DNA of 64,000 nt from Algoriphagus resistens (GTDB lineage: Bacteria > Bacteroidota > Bacteroidia > Cytophagales > Cyclobacteriaceae). How positions within the stretch are numbered: position 1 is the first letter of the stretch; every line of letters starts with the position of its first letter. Both the position numbers and the translations under genes were made by a program. The DNA is taken from assembly GCF_001442615.1 (NCBI RefSeq), contig NZ_LMXN01000010.1, positions 1 through 64,000 on the forward strand. Direction: 5' to 3'. The notes beneath the pieces are model-generated. The model saw only the letters and a program-made list of their open reading frames with translations, had not been told where the DNA came from and searched no databases. Shown here one piece after another: positions 27,372-36,389 of the stretch.

Positions 27372-28520
27372 TCAGGCTCCTGTTAATGTGATTGCCCGGG
27401 TAATGCTGTCAGAACCGTAGCGGTTCTTGATCCAGTCAATGGCCTGGTACAGGCTCACTTCCTCTTCAGTATGCTCAAACAGATCGATCTGCTGGTTTCC
27501 CTGTACCAGATGGCTCAGCTTCACCCCGACCAGACGCACAAGCATCCTACGGTCGTAGAGCTTGGCAAAAAGCTCCTTTGCCCGTTGCAGCAACACCTCA
27601 TCCGAGCTGTTGTAGGAGATCATACACTGCCGGCTTACCGTATCGAAATTCGAGTACCGCAGCTTTACGGTAATGCATCCGCAGAGTTTCTGCTTCTGCC
27701 TCATTTCAAATGCGACCTTCTCAGTCATGCGGACCAGCTGGGCATGCAGGAAATGCATATCAATCGTATCTGATTCAAAGGTGGTCTCTGTACCGATGCT
27801 TTTCTGTTCCGTATAGGGTATTACCGGGGATTCATCAATCCCGTTGGCCTTTCTGGACAGCTCAATGCCTGATTTTCCCAGCAGGTTCTGCATCATGCGA
27901 AGCGGTATCTCGGAAAGCAGTTTAATATTCTCCACCCCCATCCGCTCCAGCAGCACAGAGGTTTTCTCCCCCACCCCGGGCATCCTGCGGATAGGCAGCG
28001 GGGCCAGGTAAGGCTTCTCCGTCCCAAAAGGAACGGTCATCTGCCCGTTGGGCTTGGCATCATGGGTGGCAACCTTGGAGACCAGTTTGTTCACAGCCAG
28101 GGCATAGGAAATAGGCAGTCCCGACTCTTTGTAGATTTTTGACTTTAGTTCAGCGGTAAATTTCCCGCAGCCGAAAAAGCGATCCATCCCGGTGAGATCC
28201 AGGTAAAACTCATCGATGGAGGCTTTCTCCATCAACGGCACCTGGTCCTGGATTACCTCGGTCACAAGGCGGGAATAACGGGTGTATCCGTCGTAATCCC
28301 CTTTGATATAAAAGGCATTGGGACAGAGTCTTTTGGCCAGCCGCATGGGCATGGCCGAATGCACACCGAATTTGCGCGCCTCATAGCTACAGGAGGATAC
28401 TACCCCTCTGTCAGAGCTTCCTCCGATGATGACGGGTTTATTCTTCAGGGCATCGTTTTTCAACCGCTCCACGGATACAAAGAAGGTATCCAGATCCATA
28501 TGCACAATATGCCTTTCCAT
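27372..28520 (-). CDS. dinB: DNA polymerase IV, Y-family
   Basis: A 382-residue protein from ATG 28520 (MERHIVHMDLDTFFVSVERL). MDLDTFFVSVE holds the first catalytic Asp and steric-gate region; EKASIDEFYLDLTGMDRFFG holds the second Asp/Glu pair; RRMPGVGEKTSVLLERMGV is the helix-hairpin-helix; a little-finger domain follows. An upstream start at 28550 would place the initiation codon inside the operator and adds no conserved residues. It is transcribed divergently from the S24 repressor, whose operator sites lie between the two starts. Confidence 0.93.
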   Translation of the reverse strand: MERHIVHMDLDTFFVSVERLKNDALKNKPVIIGGSSDRGVVSSCSYEARKFGVHSAMPMRLAKRLCPNAFYIKGDYDGYTRYSRLVTEVIQDQVPLMEKASIDEFYLDLTGMDRFFGCGKFTAELKSKIYKESGLPISYALAVNKLVSKVATHDAKPNGQMTVPFGTEKPYLAPLPIRRMPGVGEKTSVLLERMGVENIKLLSEIPLRMMQNLLGKSGIELSRKANGIDESPVIPYTEQKSIGTETTFESDTIDMHFLHAQLVRMTEKVAFEMRQKQKLCGCITVKLRYSNFDTVSRQCMISYNSSDEVLLQRAKELFAKLYDRRMLVRLVGVKLSHLVQGNQQIDLFEHTEEEVSLYQAIDWIKNRYGSDSITRAITLTGA

Positions 28521-28540
28521 TATCCAAAATAAGTAGTATA

Positions 28541-28584
28541 TTTGATACAATTAGTATCAAATTTCAACTTCTAATTGTATCAAA
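28541..28584. promoter_or_regulatory. Divergent operator: TTTGATAC / GTATCAAA sites
   Basis: TTTGATAC at 28541-28548 and GTATCAAA at 28554-28561 form a perfect inverted repeat with a five-base spacer; a further GTATCAAA half-site lies at 28577-28584, with its partial partner in CTAATTG. The sites fill the space between the dinB ATG (28520) and the repressor ATG (28590), so one bound repressor could control both genes. That the S24 protein binds here is inference from position and symmetry. Confidence 0.7.
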
Positions 28585-28589
28585 TAAAA

Positions 28590-29390
28590 ATGGCAATTCA
28601 AACATATTTTTGGGCAGGCAATCTTAAATTCCTGAGAAAGAGGAAAAAATTCAGCCAGGATGAACTCGCCGAAAAGCTGGGTATGACCCGAGTAAAACTC
28701 AATGCCCATGAAAGCGGCCGGACCAAATCCCCTCCGCTGGATGATCTGCTGCTCTGCGCGGACTTTTTCAGGATGAGTGTGGATACTCTGCTCCGGATAG
28801 ATCTCTCCAAGCTCAGTGAATTAAAACTTCGTGATCTGGAAGCAGGGAATGACATATTTCTGAGCGGATCAAAAATGCGTGTACTGGCGACCACCGTGAA
28901 TTCTGCCAACGAAGACAATATCGAAATGGTACCGATAAAGGCCAAAGCGGGCTACCTGCAAGACTATGGGGATCCTGAATTTATCAGCACGTTGCCCGTG
29001 TTTAATCTGCCTATTTTCACCGGGGGCAAAAAGTACCGCATGTTCCAGACGGAAGGCGACAGTATGCTTCCTGTTCCTGACGGGGCATTTATTATCAGCT
29101 CTTTCCTGACAGACTGGAAACTCAGCAAGGAAACACCCTGTGTTGTAGTGACTGAAGATGAGGGCATCAGTTTTAAGATGGTAAGTTTTAACCCGGAGAA
29201 TAAAAGCTTTTCCTTAAGATCCTTGAACCCTCTTTATGCTGCCTATGAAGTGAAGGCAGAGGAAGTCCGGGAAATCTGGAAATTTGAGGCCACCCTGTCT
29301 AAGGAATTGCCGACAGAAACGTTGACACTCCAGCAGATCGGGTTAAGCATAGCGGAGATCAACAGAAAGCTGGAAAAACTGGAAAGCTGA
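28590..29390 (+). CDS. XRE-HTH / S24 (LexA/CI-like) repressor
   Basis: A 266-residue protein from ATG 28590. Residues 10-65 are an XRE helix-turn-helix (KFSQDELAEKLGMTRVKLNA). The C-terminal part is an S24 peptidase: TEGDSMLPVPDGAFIISSF carries the nucleophile Ser, and GISFKMVSFN carries the general-base Lys. A coiled-coil tail (EINRKLEKLES) ends it. LexA-like proteins cleave themselves on RecA activation. It faces away from dinB-dnaE2-SRAP, so damage would lift repression of the mutagenesis operon. Confidence 0.88.
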   Translation: MAIQTYFWAGNLKFLRKRKKFSQDELAEKLGMTRVKLNAHESGRTKSPPLDDLLLCADFFRMSVDTLLRIDLSKLSELKLRDLEAGNDIFLSGSKMRVLATTVNSANEDNIEMVPIKAKAGYLQDYGDPEFISTLPVFNLPIFTGGKKYRMFQTEGDSMLPVPDGAFIISSFLTDWKLSKETPCVVVTEDEGISFKMVSFNPENKSFSLRSLNPLYAAYEVKAEEVREIWKFEATLSKELPTETLTLQQIGLSIAEINRKLEKLES

Positions 29391-29496
29391 AACAAACAGT
29401 TTCCGGAACAGGGTATTTAGATGGCTGTTGCACCTGAATTTACAGTGTATACCCAATAACCAGTTTTTTTTCAGAAGGCATGGTTACTACACGGTT

Positions 29497-29924
29497 GTTG
29501 TAAAACGTTTTTCATTCATTGCATTCGCACAAATTTTCCAGAATGAGAAATCACGTGCAAATTCACACGCATTCTAAATTCTAGCGTGTCTTTTTTGCAA
29601 TCAGCAATTTCGTAGTATGCTTGTCCGTTTGAAGTTAATGCTTTTTGAAATTCAGTTAATGAGTCCGTTTGTTTTTCAAGAGACTTTAGTCTAAAAGAAT
29701 TCTCTCCAAGATTTTCAATCTTATATCTACGATTCAATTCAGAGTTTATCTCTGTTAAGTTTTGTCCGTCTATTACGAACTCAAATTTTGGATAGTCCGA
29801 ATACCGTTTGTCATAGATGACTTTATACTTTCCGTTATTCAAATCGCAATTCTTATCAGCGCATTTAAATCCGAAACAGAATAATATTAATATATACAGA
29901 GTTTTTTTCATAATGTTTTACAAC
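29497..29924 (-). mobile_element. Integron-like cassette with a small lipoprotein gene
   Basis: A perfect 10-base inverted repeat, GTTGTAAAAC (29497-29506) and GTTTTACAAC (29915-29924), encloses a single gene with 10 bases of margin at the 3' side. On the coding strand the unit begins GTTGTAAAAC and ends GTTTTACAACAACCG. This is the cassette geometry also seen at 8939-10252 and 13691-17144. Cassette status is inference. Confidence 0.5.
29516..29911 (-). CDS. Small exported hypothetical protein
   Basis: A 131-residue protein with signal sequence MKKTLYILILFCFGFKCADK; the Cys at 17 could be a lipidation site, though the lipobox (GFKC) is poor. The mature part is strand-rich (KYKVIYDKRYSDYPKFEFVI, LEFRMRVNLHVIS). 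No family recognised. It is the only gene in its inverted-repeat-bounded unit. Confidence 0.6.
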   Translation of the reverse strand: MKKTLYILILFCFGFKCADKNCDLNNGKYKVIYDKRYSDYPKFEFVIDGQNLTEINSELNRRYKIENLGENSFRLKSLEKQTDSLTEFQKALTSNGQAYYEIADCKKDTLEFRMRVNLHVISHSGKFVRMQ

Positions 29925-30008
29925 GGGATTCAGCTTGGAAACGGCTGGCATTCTGAGTTGTTCCCTTCCTGCCTACTCCTAACTTCTTAAAGATACTGAT
30001 TTTCATAG

Positions 30009-30746
30009 TTACTCTGAAACGCCCGCTGGATCCAAAGTGATGTTATGGGCTTTTTTCTTTAGAAGAAGACTTTCAAATCGTTTAAAGATTTTCTGAAGTA
30101 TAAAATATTTCCCTTCAAAAAGACCGTTTTTAATCTCAACTACATCACCTTCTGGGTATCTTATTGTTAAATTCATCTCACCAGTTCCTGGAAGGGGTAA
30201 CAACTCTTTTTCTGGATAATCCCAAATTTCAATGATTTCAAAAAGTTGATGGAGTTGATTAATGCTTAATGTATCCAGTTGAATTTCGTGTTTTCCTATC
30301 ATCTCTGAATAAAGTTCTCCTTCATATGTTACTCTACCAGATTCGTCAATTTCCATCCTAAAAACTGGCAATCTTCCTTCATCAATTCCAGCTTCAAAGA
30401 TTAAGGAATTAAATTTTTTGGGATTTCCTTTGGAGACTCTTTTAAATTTTAATGTATCATTATCTTGGTTGATTGCTATTAAATGAAGGTTATTAAGGTC
30501 GAAGAAATCAATTTTACCAACGCTCTGTAAATCAGAATCTTCAATAATCAAAGTATCATTCTTTATTGAATAAAAGAAAAACCCATAACTGTCCCAAAAT
30601 GGATTAATCATGGTAGAATTTTGAATCAAAATAATTTGTTCACCATCTTGCCAAATACCTGTCAGGTCAAAATTTAATGCTTCATCTTTGCTATCACTGC
30701 AGGAAGATAACATTATGCCAAAAAGTAAAATATATAGGTTTTTCAT
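30009..30746 (-). CDS. Lipoprotein, lipocalin-like N-terminus
   Basis: A 245-residue lipoprotein: MKNLYILLFGIMLSSCSDSK has a good lipobox (LSSC, Cys16). The first half reads like a small beta-barrel (LTGIWQDGEQIILIQ, NDTLIIEDSDLQSVGKIDFF), the second as a second strand-rich domain (MEIDESGRVTYEGELYSEMI). Probably a surface or periplasmic lipoprotein of unknown function. It sits between two cassette-type boundaries; GCCCACAAC (30759-30767) marks its 5' side, but no matching repeat is seen at the 3' side. Confidence 0.6.
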   Translation of the reverse strand: MKNLYILLFGIMLSSCSDSKDEALNFDLTGIWQDGEQIILIQNSTMINPFWDSYGFFFYSIKNDTLIIEDSDLQSVGKIDFFDLNNLHLIAINQDNDTLKFKRVSKGNPKKFNSLIFEAGIDEGRLPVFRMEIDESGRVTYEGELYSEMIGKHEIQLDTLSINQLHQLFEIIEIWDYPEKELLPLPGTGEMNLTIRYPEGDVVEIKNGLFEGKYFILQKIFKRFESLLLKKKAHNITLDPAGVSE

Positions 30747-30826
30747 ATTCTTCTAATTGCCCACAACGGCTCCGTTGCAACAGCAGTTTCATCGTTCGTG
30801 CTACGCACCCGACGAAAACCTAGTTG

Positions 30827-31320
30827 TTAGGTGCTGATTTTCATTTTAATCCTAACTCTTGCTTAACTGCTGGTAACAAAAATAGATCTTCAGTCTTGTG
30901 TAATTCTATAATTCCTTCTCTCGTCAGGATTTTATTTGTCAAAGGATTTATATGATTCAAAAAGAGTTTTTCCATTTTTTCTATCCGCTGCGGATCAGTT
31001 AAATTATTTTCTAAGACAAATAAGTCTTGAAAGTCATTACTTGGTCCATGCATTATGTCAGCAACGTCATGCTTAACCCAATCCTTTTCCTTTTTGAATG
31101 TCCTGCCGTAAGCTAGTTTGAAGTTGACCTTGATTCGGAGATAATATAATTTACTGTAACTGGATTTTCTTAAAATCAATGCTAAGACACATTCTTCAGA
31201 CTCTTTAAACCAAGCCCCAAATTCCGTAGCGAACCCGTTTTTTAAAGCAAAGTCATTAAAAGCTTTTTTAAATTCTTTAGTGTCCATTCAATTGTTTCTC
31301 ATTACCAAAATTGCACCTAA
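30827..31320 (-). mobile_element. Integron-like cassette directly at the integrase 3' end
   Basis: TTAGGTGC (30827-30834) and GCACCTAA (31313-31320) form a perfect inverted repeat around one gene. The right repeat touches the sequence TACTTGTAGTTACAGC that follows the integrase stop codon. Beyond the left repeat, sequence to GCCCACAAC (30759-30767) can fold imperfectly (GGGTGC/GCACGAAC region), resembling an attC with R' GCACCTAAC and R'' GTTGTGGGC. It would be the first cassette after an attI-like point. Confidence 0.5.
30841..31287 (-). CDS. Hypothetical protein, first cassette gene
   Basis: A 148-residue soluble protein (MDTKEFKKAFNDFALKNGFA; CVLALILRKSSYSKLYYLRI) resembling small Bacteroidota DUF4304-like proteins, which share the N-terminal 'f..fak..GF.k.g..w' and a 'l.l.kS.y...yyinl' strand. 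The DUF4304 link is a moderate-confidence recall. It stands directly after the integrase 3' end in its own inverted-repeat-bounded unit. Confidence 0.6.
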   Translation of the reverse strand: MDTKEFKKAFNDFALKNGFATEFGAWFKESEECVLALILRKSSYSKLYYLRIKVNFKLAYGRTFKKEKDWVKHDVADIMHGPSNDFQDLFVLENNLTDPQRIEKMEKLFLNHINPLTNKILTREGIIELHKTEDLFLLPAVKQELGLK

Positions 31321-31343
31321 TACTTGTAGTTACAGCACTCCCG

Positions 31344-32510
31344 CTACCCTATTGCATCTATATCGCCATTGTCCACAGGTCTTCGGGGTTCTCCTGTGAC
31401 CAAATTAAGAATTTCGTCGATCCCATCAAGCGGGCTTTGGATGTTTTTATTGGAAATAGACAATACATGAGTATAGATTTCAGTCGTCTTGCTGCTCCCA
31501 TGGCCTAAAAGTGCCTGCACATAGCGTAGATTTGTGCCCTTTTGAAGCAAATGAGTAGCAAAACTATGACGAAGGGTATGGACTGTTGCCCAAGGATTCG
31601 AATTACTTTTTTCAATCGCCCCCCTAAAAACAGCTTGTATACTCGTAGCAAAATATTGTCCACCCTCCTGCCCTTCAAACAGCCAGTAGCTTGGTTTATA
31701 TTCCTTGTAATACTGTCTTAAAAGCACCAATAATACAGGAGAAAGTACCGTCTTCCGGTCTTTTTTGTTTTTTGCTCCTTTGATGAAAATATATCCTTCA
31801 TCGGAATGAATATCCCGATTCCTCAGTTTGATGGCCTCACTAATTCTCAATCCAGCACTATAAATAAGCATCAAAATCGCCCTATGCTTGAGATTGTCCA
31901 CACTTTGTAGGATAACTTTTACTTCCTGCTGACTGAGCATATTTGGAAGGGTCATGCTTTTCTTTGGGCGCTGTATATCATAAATCGTTCGCTCTCTGCC
32001 CAGAACATGCTCATAATATGCCTTTATAGCATTTATAATCGTATTCTTCGCACTTTCCGAAATCTTATACTTGGTGGTCTGATGGTATACAAAGGCTTCT
32101 ATTTCTTCCTTGGTAATATCTTTGAGCCTACGGCTTTCGAAAAAACCTAAGAACTGAGATAAAGAAGAAGTATAATTTTTGATCGTGGAAGGACTATAGG
32201 CTTTTAGGGTAAGTTTTTGTTTCAGATCAGCCAACACCTGAACAGATTACTGATTTAAGGTTTTTACTGAAATACTAACCTTTTTCTCAGCCTGCCTGAT
32301 CTCGAACTTGCCTGTATAAACACGCATAATCAACTCTCAATTTTCTTTGGTATTGACCAAGCTCCAGAGTTTTTGGTTGGAGTGATAAAAACTTGTGTAG
32401 AGCGCTTTCAATTGCTCCCGCTCCTGTTTTAAAGGATAAGGAATGAATATTTTGATACGACTGGCGTTGGGTAGTGAATGATAAATCAGTATTCGTTGAG
32501 CAGTTTCCAT
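31344..32510 (-). pseudogene. XerC/D-like tyrosine integrase with two in-frame stops
   Basis: The catalytic part (from about 32237) is intact: AYSPSTIKNYTSSLSQFLGF core-binding domain, SAGLRISEAIKLR with the first Arg, HTLRHSFATHLLQ, LLGHGSSKTTEIYTHV with the Tyr, and SPLDGIDEIL, a tail also seen in IntI. Upstream in the same frame lies an N-terminal arm (METAQRILIYHSLPNASRIK ... QKLWSLVNTKEN) from ATG 32510, broken by TGA at 32339-32337 and TAA at 32249-32247. Full length would be 388 residues. It lacks the extra domain of integron IntI. A GTG-started 297-residue core could still be made. Confidence 0.8.
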
Positions 32511-32760
32511 GACTTTTTGAAACCAGTTTACTAAACTTAGGTCTTAAATGCTGGGGAATAAACGTTTGTAGTAGATTGTAAACATTTGTAGTCAATTTGG
32601 TCGGACTTACTCTTAAACTCTCCATAGCCCTGATTTGACCCAACAACTGTAACTCATTACAAGTTTTATCAAAACAATAAATATAAAGTTTCTATTCATT
32701 AAATATGCCCATCCATCTCATCCTTTCACCTATACCCCTTTTCGTAGTTTTCAGAGAGAA

Positions 32761-34737
32761 TTACCTCAAAATCAAATGCCCCAACTCAGGTGTGTCAAAC
32801 ACCCTTTCCATTTCCATTCTGATAATCTCCTCCACTTCGCGCTTGATACTCCTATAGTTTTCCTCCACCTCCTCTTGGGTGATTTCCCGAACTTTAGGGA
32901 TGTCCTTATAGCTTTCTTCCTCCCGCTTCAGCGCTATATGATCATTAATGATCTCAGCATGAAAAGCTTTCAATGTGATCTTCTGTTCAGGTGTGTCTGC
33001 TACCATTCCCACAAATTCACCGGAGGAAAGTGCTGATATGGTAGAAGCAGGAACGGCCTGATCCAGTTGGGTTGATTTGCTCAGGGAGGTTTCTGAACTA
33101 TTGATTGAAATGCTCTCCCTGTTTTGGATAATCCTTCCAAACCTTTCGGAAAGTTGCTTTGCGGTATCGCCCAATACCTGCCCACTAATGAAATTCCCTA
33201 CCGTATTCATGATCACATCTGCCTGTTCTCTGCCGTAATCCTTTCTCAACTGGCTGTAATCCTGTACGCCTAAGCAGGTGGCCACCTTGTTGGACCGCGC
33301 AGTGGCAATCAGGTTATCAATCCCGTTGAAATAAATCGTAGGAAACTCATCAAACACCAGACTGGATTTCAGTTTACCTTTTTTGTTTACCTGCTTGACA
33401 ATCCTTGAAATATAGAGGGAAAGCACGGCTCCATAGACCTGCTGATTCTGGGGATTGTTTCCCATACAGATGATTTTAGGTGCATCGGGATTGTTCAGAT
33501 CAAGCGTGAATTCACTCTCTGAAAGCACATAATAAAGCTGCGGGGAAGAAAGCCGTGCGATTGTAATTTTAGCACTTGCCACCTGACCTTCCAGTTGATC
33601 AAATGCCTTTTTGACCAAAGCAGAGACAAAAGGATTCACCAAAACTTCAATTTCTGGTTCTGTCCGGAGCACAGTAAACAGCCTCTCGTACTCTACCTGC
33701 ATCAGTTCGATGACATGGGGTAGCGTACAGTATTTGCCACGCCTGTATTTTTTGAGAAACCAGATGATTGCAGTAAGGAAATTAATGGAGCTTTCCACGA
33801 AGAAGTCTCCCTGCTTTTTAATCCACTCCCTGTTCAGTCCAAGCATAATAGTACGGGCAGCTTCTGAGGCATCGGTAATGTCCAGCATGTTTTCCGGCTC
33901 CAACGGATTACATCGATGGGTATGGGAAAGTCTGTCAAAATTGATCGTGTAGAATTCCGGTTTCACCTTATACCCAGACAGGTTGTTTTGCAATGTATTG
34001 TAAGCAATGCGGGAGAGGTCATCGTACTTGAAGTCATAGACAAACATGGAAAAGCCTTTTTTAATGTGCTGGGTAATTACATGACGGATCACAAAGTAAC
34101 TTTTCCCGGAACCCGGTGTACCGGCCACCAACAATGCGCGGAAGGGATTGATGATGTTGATCCATGATTTTCTGATGGTATCCTTAAGCCGGTATTGTGC
34201 AGGAAGATTAACCGAGTATTCATTTTCCAGGTAGCGCTCTTCCTGGGGAAATGTCTCGTTCAAATGATTAAATATTCCCTGATCAAACCGGTTCTTCAGC
34301 AACCGGCTCAGAAGTGCTCCTCCCCTGAGAATGAGAATGAACCCAAGACTGGTGACTGATATGTATATAATACTTACCGTATCCTCATTAAACGGAAGGT
34401 AAAAGACAAAAAAGCTGCCCGCATAGCTTACCAATCCACTGATCAGCGGCCAGCCTATCTGAGCCATTCTGAGTTTATCATCCTTCCTGCCTTTCGCACC
34501 GATTAAGGAAATCAGCAAAAGCACCAAGGCAAATACTTTGGAAACATAGAATTCATTAAACAGGCCTGTATCGCGAATATTGACCAGAAGCCTTTCTGAA
34601 ATAGAATGCGTAAGCCCCCATTGATTGAACGAATGATAACAATAGTAATAGCTATGCAGACACAGCATTCCAATACTGGCCTTTCTGGTCAGATCAATAA
34701 TCTTTCTTAACCCCTCGGTGTTTTCTCCGGTTTGCAT
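32761..34737 (-). CDS. mobC: TraG/VirD4-type coupling protein of the mobilization module
   Basis: A 658-residue type IV coupling ATPase. Hydrophobic segments near the N-terminus (VFALVLLLISLIGA; SGLVSYAGSFFVFYL; SIIYISVTSLGFILIL) anchor it in the membrane. Walker A is LVAGTPGSGKSYFVI near residue 200; Walker B is SLVFDEFPTIYF; ARSNKVATCLGVQDYSQLRK follows as in TraG/TraD C-terminal regions. It links the relaxase-DNA complex to a conjugation channel. It is third in mobA-mobB-mobC order. No mating-pair genes are in the window, so transfer would need a helper. Confidence 0.88.
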   Translation of the reverse strand: MQTGENTEGLRKIIDLTRKASIGMLCLHSYYYCYHSFNQWGLTHSISERLLVNIRDTGLFNEFYVSKVFALVLLLISLIGAKGRKDDKLRMAQIGWPLISGLVSYAGSFFVFYLPFNEDTVSIIYISVTSLGFILILRGGALLSRLLKNRFDQGIFNHLNETFPQEERYLENEYSVNLPAQYRLKDTIRKSWINIINPFRALLVAGTPGSGKSYFVIRHVITQHIKKGFSMFVYDFKYDDLSRIAYNTLQNNLSGYKVKPEFYTINFDRLSHTHRCNPLEPENMLDITDASEAARTIMLGLNREWIKKQGDFFVESSINFLTAIIWFLKKYRRGKYCTLPHVIELMQVEYERLFTVLRTEPEIEVLVNPFVSALVKKAFDQLEGQVASAKITIARLSSPQLYYVLSESEFTLDLNNPDAPKIICMGNNPQNQQVYGAVLSLYISRIVKQVNKKGKLKSSLVFDEFPTIYFNGIDNLIATARSNKVATCLGVQDYSQLRKDYGREQADVIMNTVGNFISGQVLGDTAKQLSERFGRIIQNRESISINSSETSLSKSTQLDQAVPASTISALSSGEFVGMVADTPEQKITLKAFHAEIINDHIALKREEESYKDIPKVREITQEEVEENYRSIKREVEEIIRMEMERVFDTPELGHLILR

Positions 34738-34746
34738 AGGCTCAGT

Positions 34747-35964
34747 TTATTGAATACGTCTCTTGCTCCTTTTCTTTTCCTTTTGCCTTAGCCCATACGG
34801 GGTTGGATCTTCCGGCTGGTAAGAATTAAAGAAAATCTCCAGCCCGGGAATTCTGATGTCTGGCTCAGTTTCCTGCCCACTTATTCTTACCTCCTGCTCT
34901 CTTTCCGATGGATCGGGAAGCACATGGTCCTTTGAAAATCTAACAGAAAGCGCATTAGAGGATAATTCCCTGCCCAAAGCCGGACCGTTAAATACGCATC
35001 GGCTCACGTTATCTATATAGGTCACCCCGTATAGCCTTCCTTCTTCATTGATCCTAAGCAGCGGCTTGATTCCCTTGGTTCTGAGTCTGGAAGTAAATTC
35101 TTCCAGGGAACTGCAACTTTGCAACGTACCGTGAATTAGGCCCCGTAGCGTTTCCCTGTGCTGCTTTCTTGCTTCTTTGTTCCGTAAGAACAGCCTTTCC
35201 AATCTGGCCAAGGTAGGTCTGCAATAAAATGAACTGGCCTTCACAGGAACTCCTACCCGGTTCCCTGCCGTATCCAAAATCGAGTAAACCAGTCCTTTGT
35301 TTTTAAACATTGCACTTTCCTTTTCACCCCGGTATGCACATACATTGAACTGCCCCAACACTGCATTCAGCTCAGGAAGCGAAGCAAACTGATACGAACG
35401 TATTACCTCCTGAACAATATTGGATATGGAGGCTTTCGTTTCCCGTTTGCCATACGTAGCTTTCTCCAACGGCTGGGGCAAATTAACTTTTTGCTTCCGC
35501 TGCTCTTCTGCTTTTACAAGATGGTATCGCCCCTCAATTTCCTTTCGGGTCTGTTCTGACAGCACCTTGCCCAGGTTATGCGTTTCAATCCGCTTTCCTG
35601 AACTTGAAATATTGGTTGTCACAATATGCACATGTGGATGGGCAGCATCAAAATGCTGATACAGCAGGTAAGGTTGGTTTTCAAATCCAATCCCTTTCAA
35701 ATAATCAGCGGCAATCTTTTGAAGCATAAACCCATCTACTTTATCCTTTGGGGAGAAATTGAGCGAAATATGTACGGTGTTTGTTTTCGTCCTTATATTC
35801 AACTTCTGCACCTTTTCAAATGATTGGATCTTATCCCTCACCGTAAGATTTTTAACCGCAAACCCTCCCATCTGTACCAGTTTTGCCTGCCCGTTTTTCA
35901 CCTTCTGTTCATTGTATCGGATCACGACTCCGATAGTCTTTCCGGTACTAATTTTAGCAACCAA
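34747..35964 (-). CDS. mobB: Relaxase/mobilization nuclease MobB
   Basis: A 405-residue relaxase. The N-terminal catalytic domain has GVVIRYNEQKVKNGQA with a candidate nucleophile Tyr, NTVHISLNFSPKDK, and YQHFDAAHPHVHIVTTN carrying the HxH metal site. The C-terminal half is basic and lower in complexity (RQKEKKRSKRRIQ end). It nicks oriT and leads the strand into the recipient. Its start is flush with the mobA stop, so they are cotranscribed. Confidence 0.88.
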   Translation of the reverse strand: MVAKISTGKTIGVVIRYNEQKVKNGQAKLVQMGGFAVKNLTVRDKIQSFEKVQKLNIRTKTNTVHISLNFSPKDKVDGFMLQKIAADYLKGIGFENQPYLLYQHFDAAHPHVHIVTTNISSSGKRIETHNLGKVLSEQTRKEIEGRYHLVKAEEQRKQKVNLPQPLEKATYGKRETKASISNIVQEVIRSYQFASLPELNAVLGQFNVCAYRGEKESAMFKNKGLVYSILDTAGNRVGVPVKASSFYCRPTLARLERLFLRNKEARKQHRETLRGLIHGTLQSCSSLEEFTSRLRTKGIKPLLRINEEGRLYGVTYIDNVSRCVFNGPALGRELSSNALSVRFSKDHVLPDPSEREQEVRISGQETEPDIRIPGLEIFFNSYQPEDPTPYGLRQKEKKRSKRRIQ

Positions 35965-36351
35965 CTAGGTTAGGGTTTTCAATCCTTCAATCAAGCTATG
36001 GAGCGCCTCTATTTTTGCATTTGTCCGCTCAAAGTAGGGGAGCATTTCCTTCACAAAAAACAGACGCTCTTTTGGATCAGCCTGCATATGAAAATAGTGC
36101 GTAATCTGGTTGAGATTCACCCCGATTGTGTTGAGCTCATTTCTGAGCAGCCCTAATTCTACCAGCGTGTTATCCAAGGATTCGTTTCGGGTGTTGAGGG
36201 TTAACTTTCTTTTGAAAAGCATGTCTCTAACGAGCTCACTTACTGTCTGACAATAGGCACTTCTTTTCAGCAGGATTTCCAGTTTCTCTATTTCAGTTGG
36301 AGTAAACCGGATCGTCTTACGTATGGGATAGTTTACTGTTCTCTTCTTCAT
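35965..36351 (-). CDS. mobA: Relaxosome accessory protein MobA (ribbon-helix-helix)
   Basis: A 128-residue basic protein: RKTIRFTPTEIEKLEILLKR is the ribbon-helix-helix strand and first helix, YCQTVSELVRDMLFKRKL the second, and LLRNELNTIGVNLNQITHYF the tail typical of MobC-superfamily relaxosome proteins. It binds oriT beside the nick site. It lies directly downstream of the hairpin-rich region, as expected for such a gene. Confidence 0.85.
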   Translation of the reverse strand: MKKRTVNYPIRKTIRFTPTEIEKLEILLKRSAYCQTVSELVRDMLFKRKLTLNTRNESLDNTLVELGLLRNELNTIGVNLNQITHYFHMQADPKERLFFVKEMLPYFERTNAKIEALHSLIEGLKTLT

Positions 36352-36389
36352 GGTTCACTGGATTATAAAATTCGACTTCGGAGAAATTT

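Noticed and set aside
31344-32237. Canonical integron integrase IntI
   Set aside because: The sequence between the catalytic Arg region and the HTLRHSFATHL motif lacks the extra IntI segment; only the SPLD tail is shared.
32287-32646. A 119-residue open frame on the minus strand
   Set aside because: It is out of frame with the recognisable integrase arm (METAQRILIYHSLPNASRIK) coded by the same DNA.
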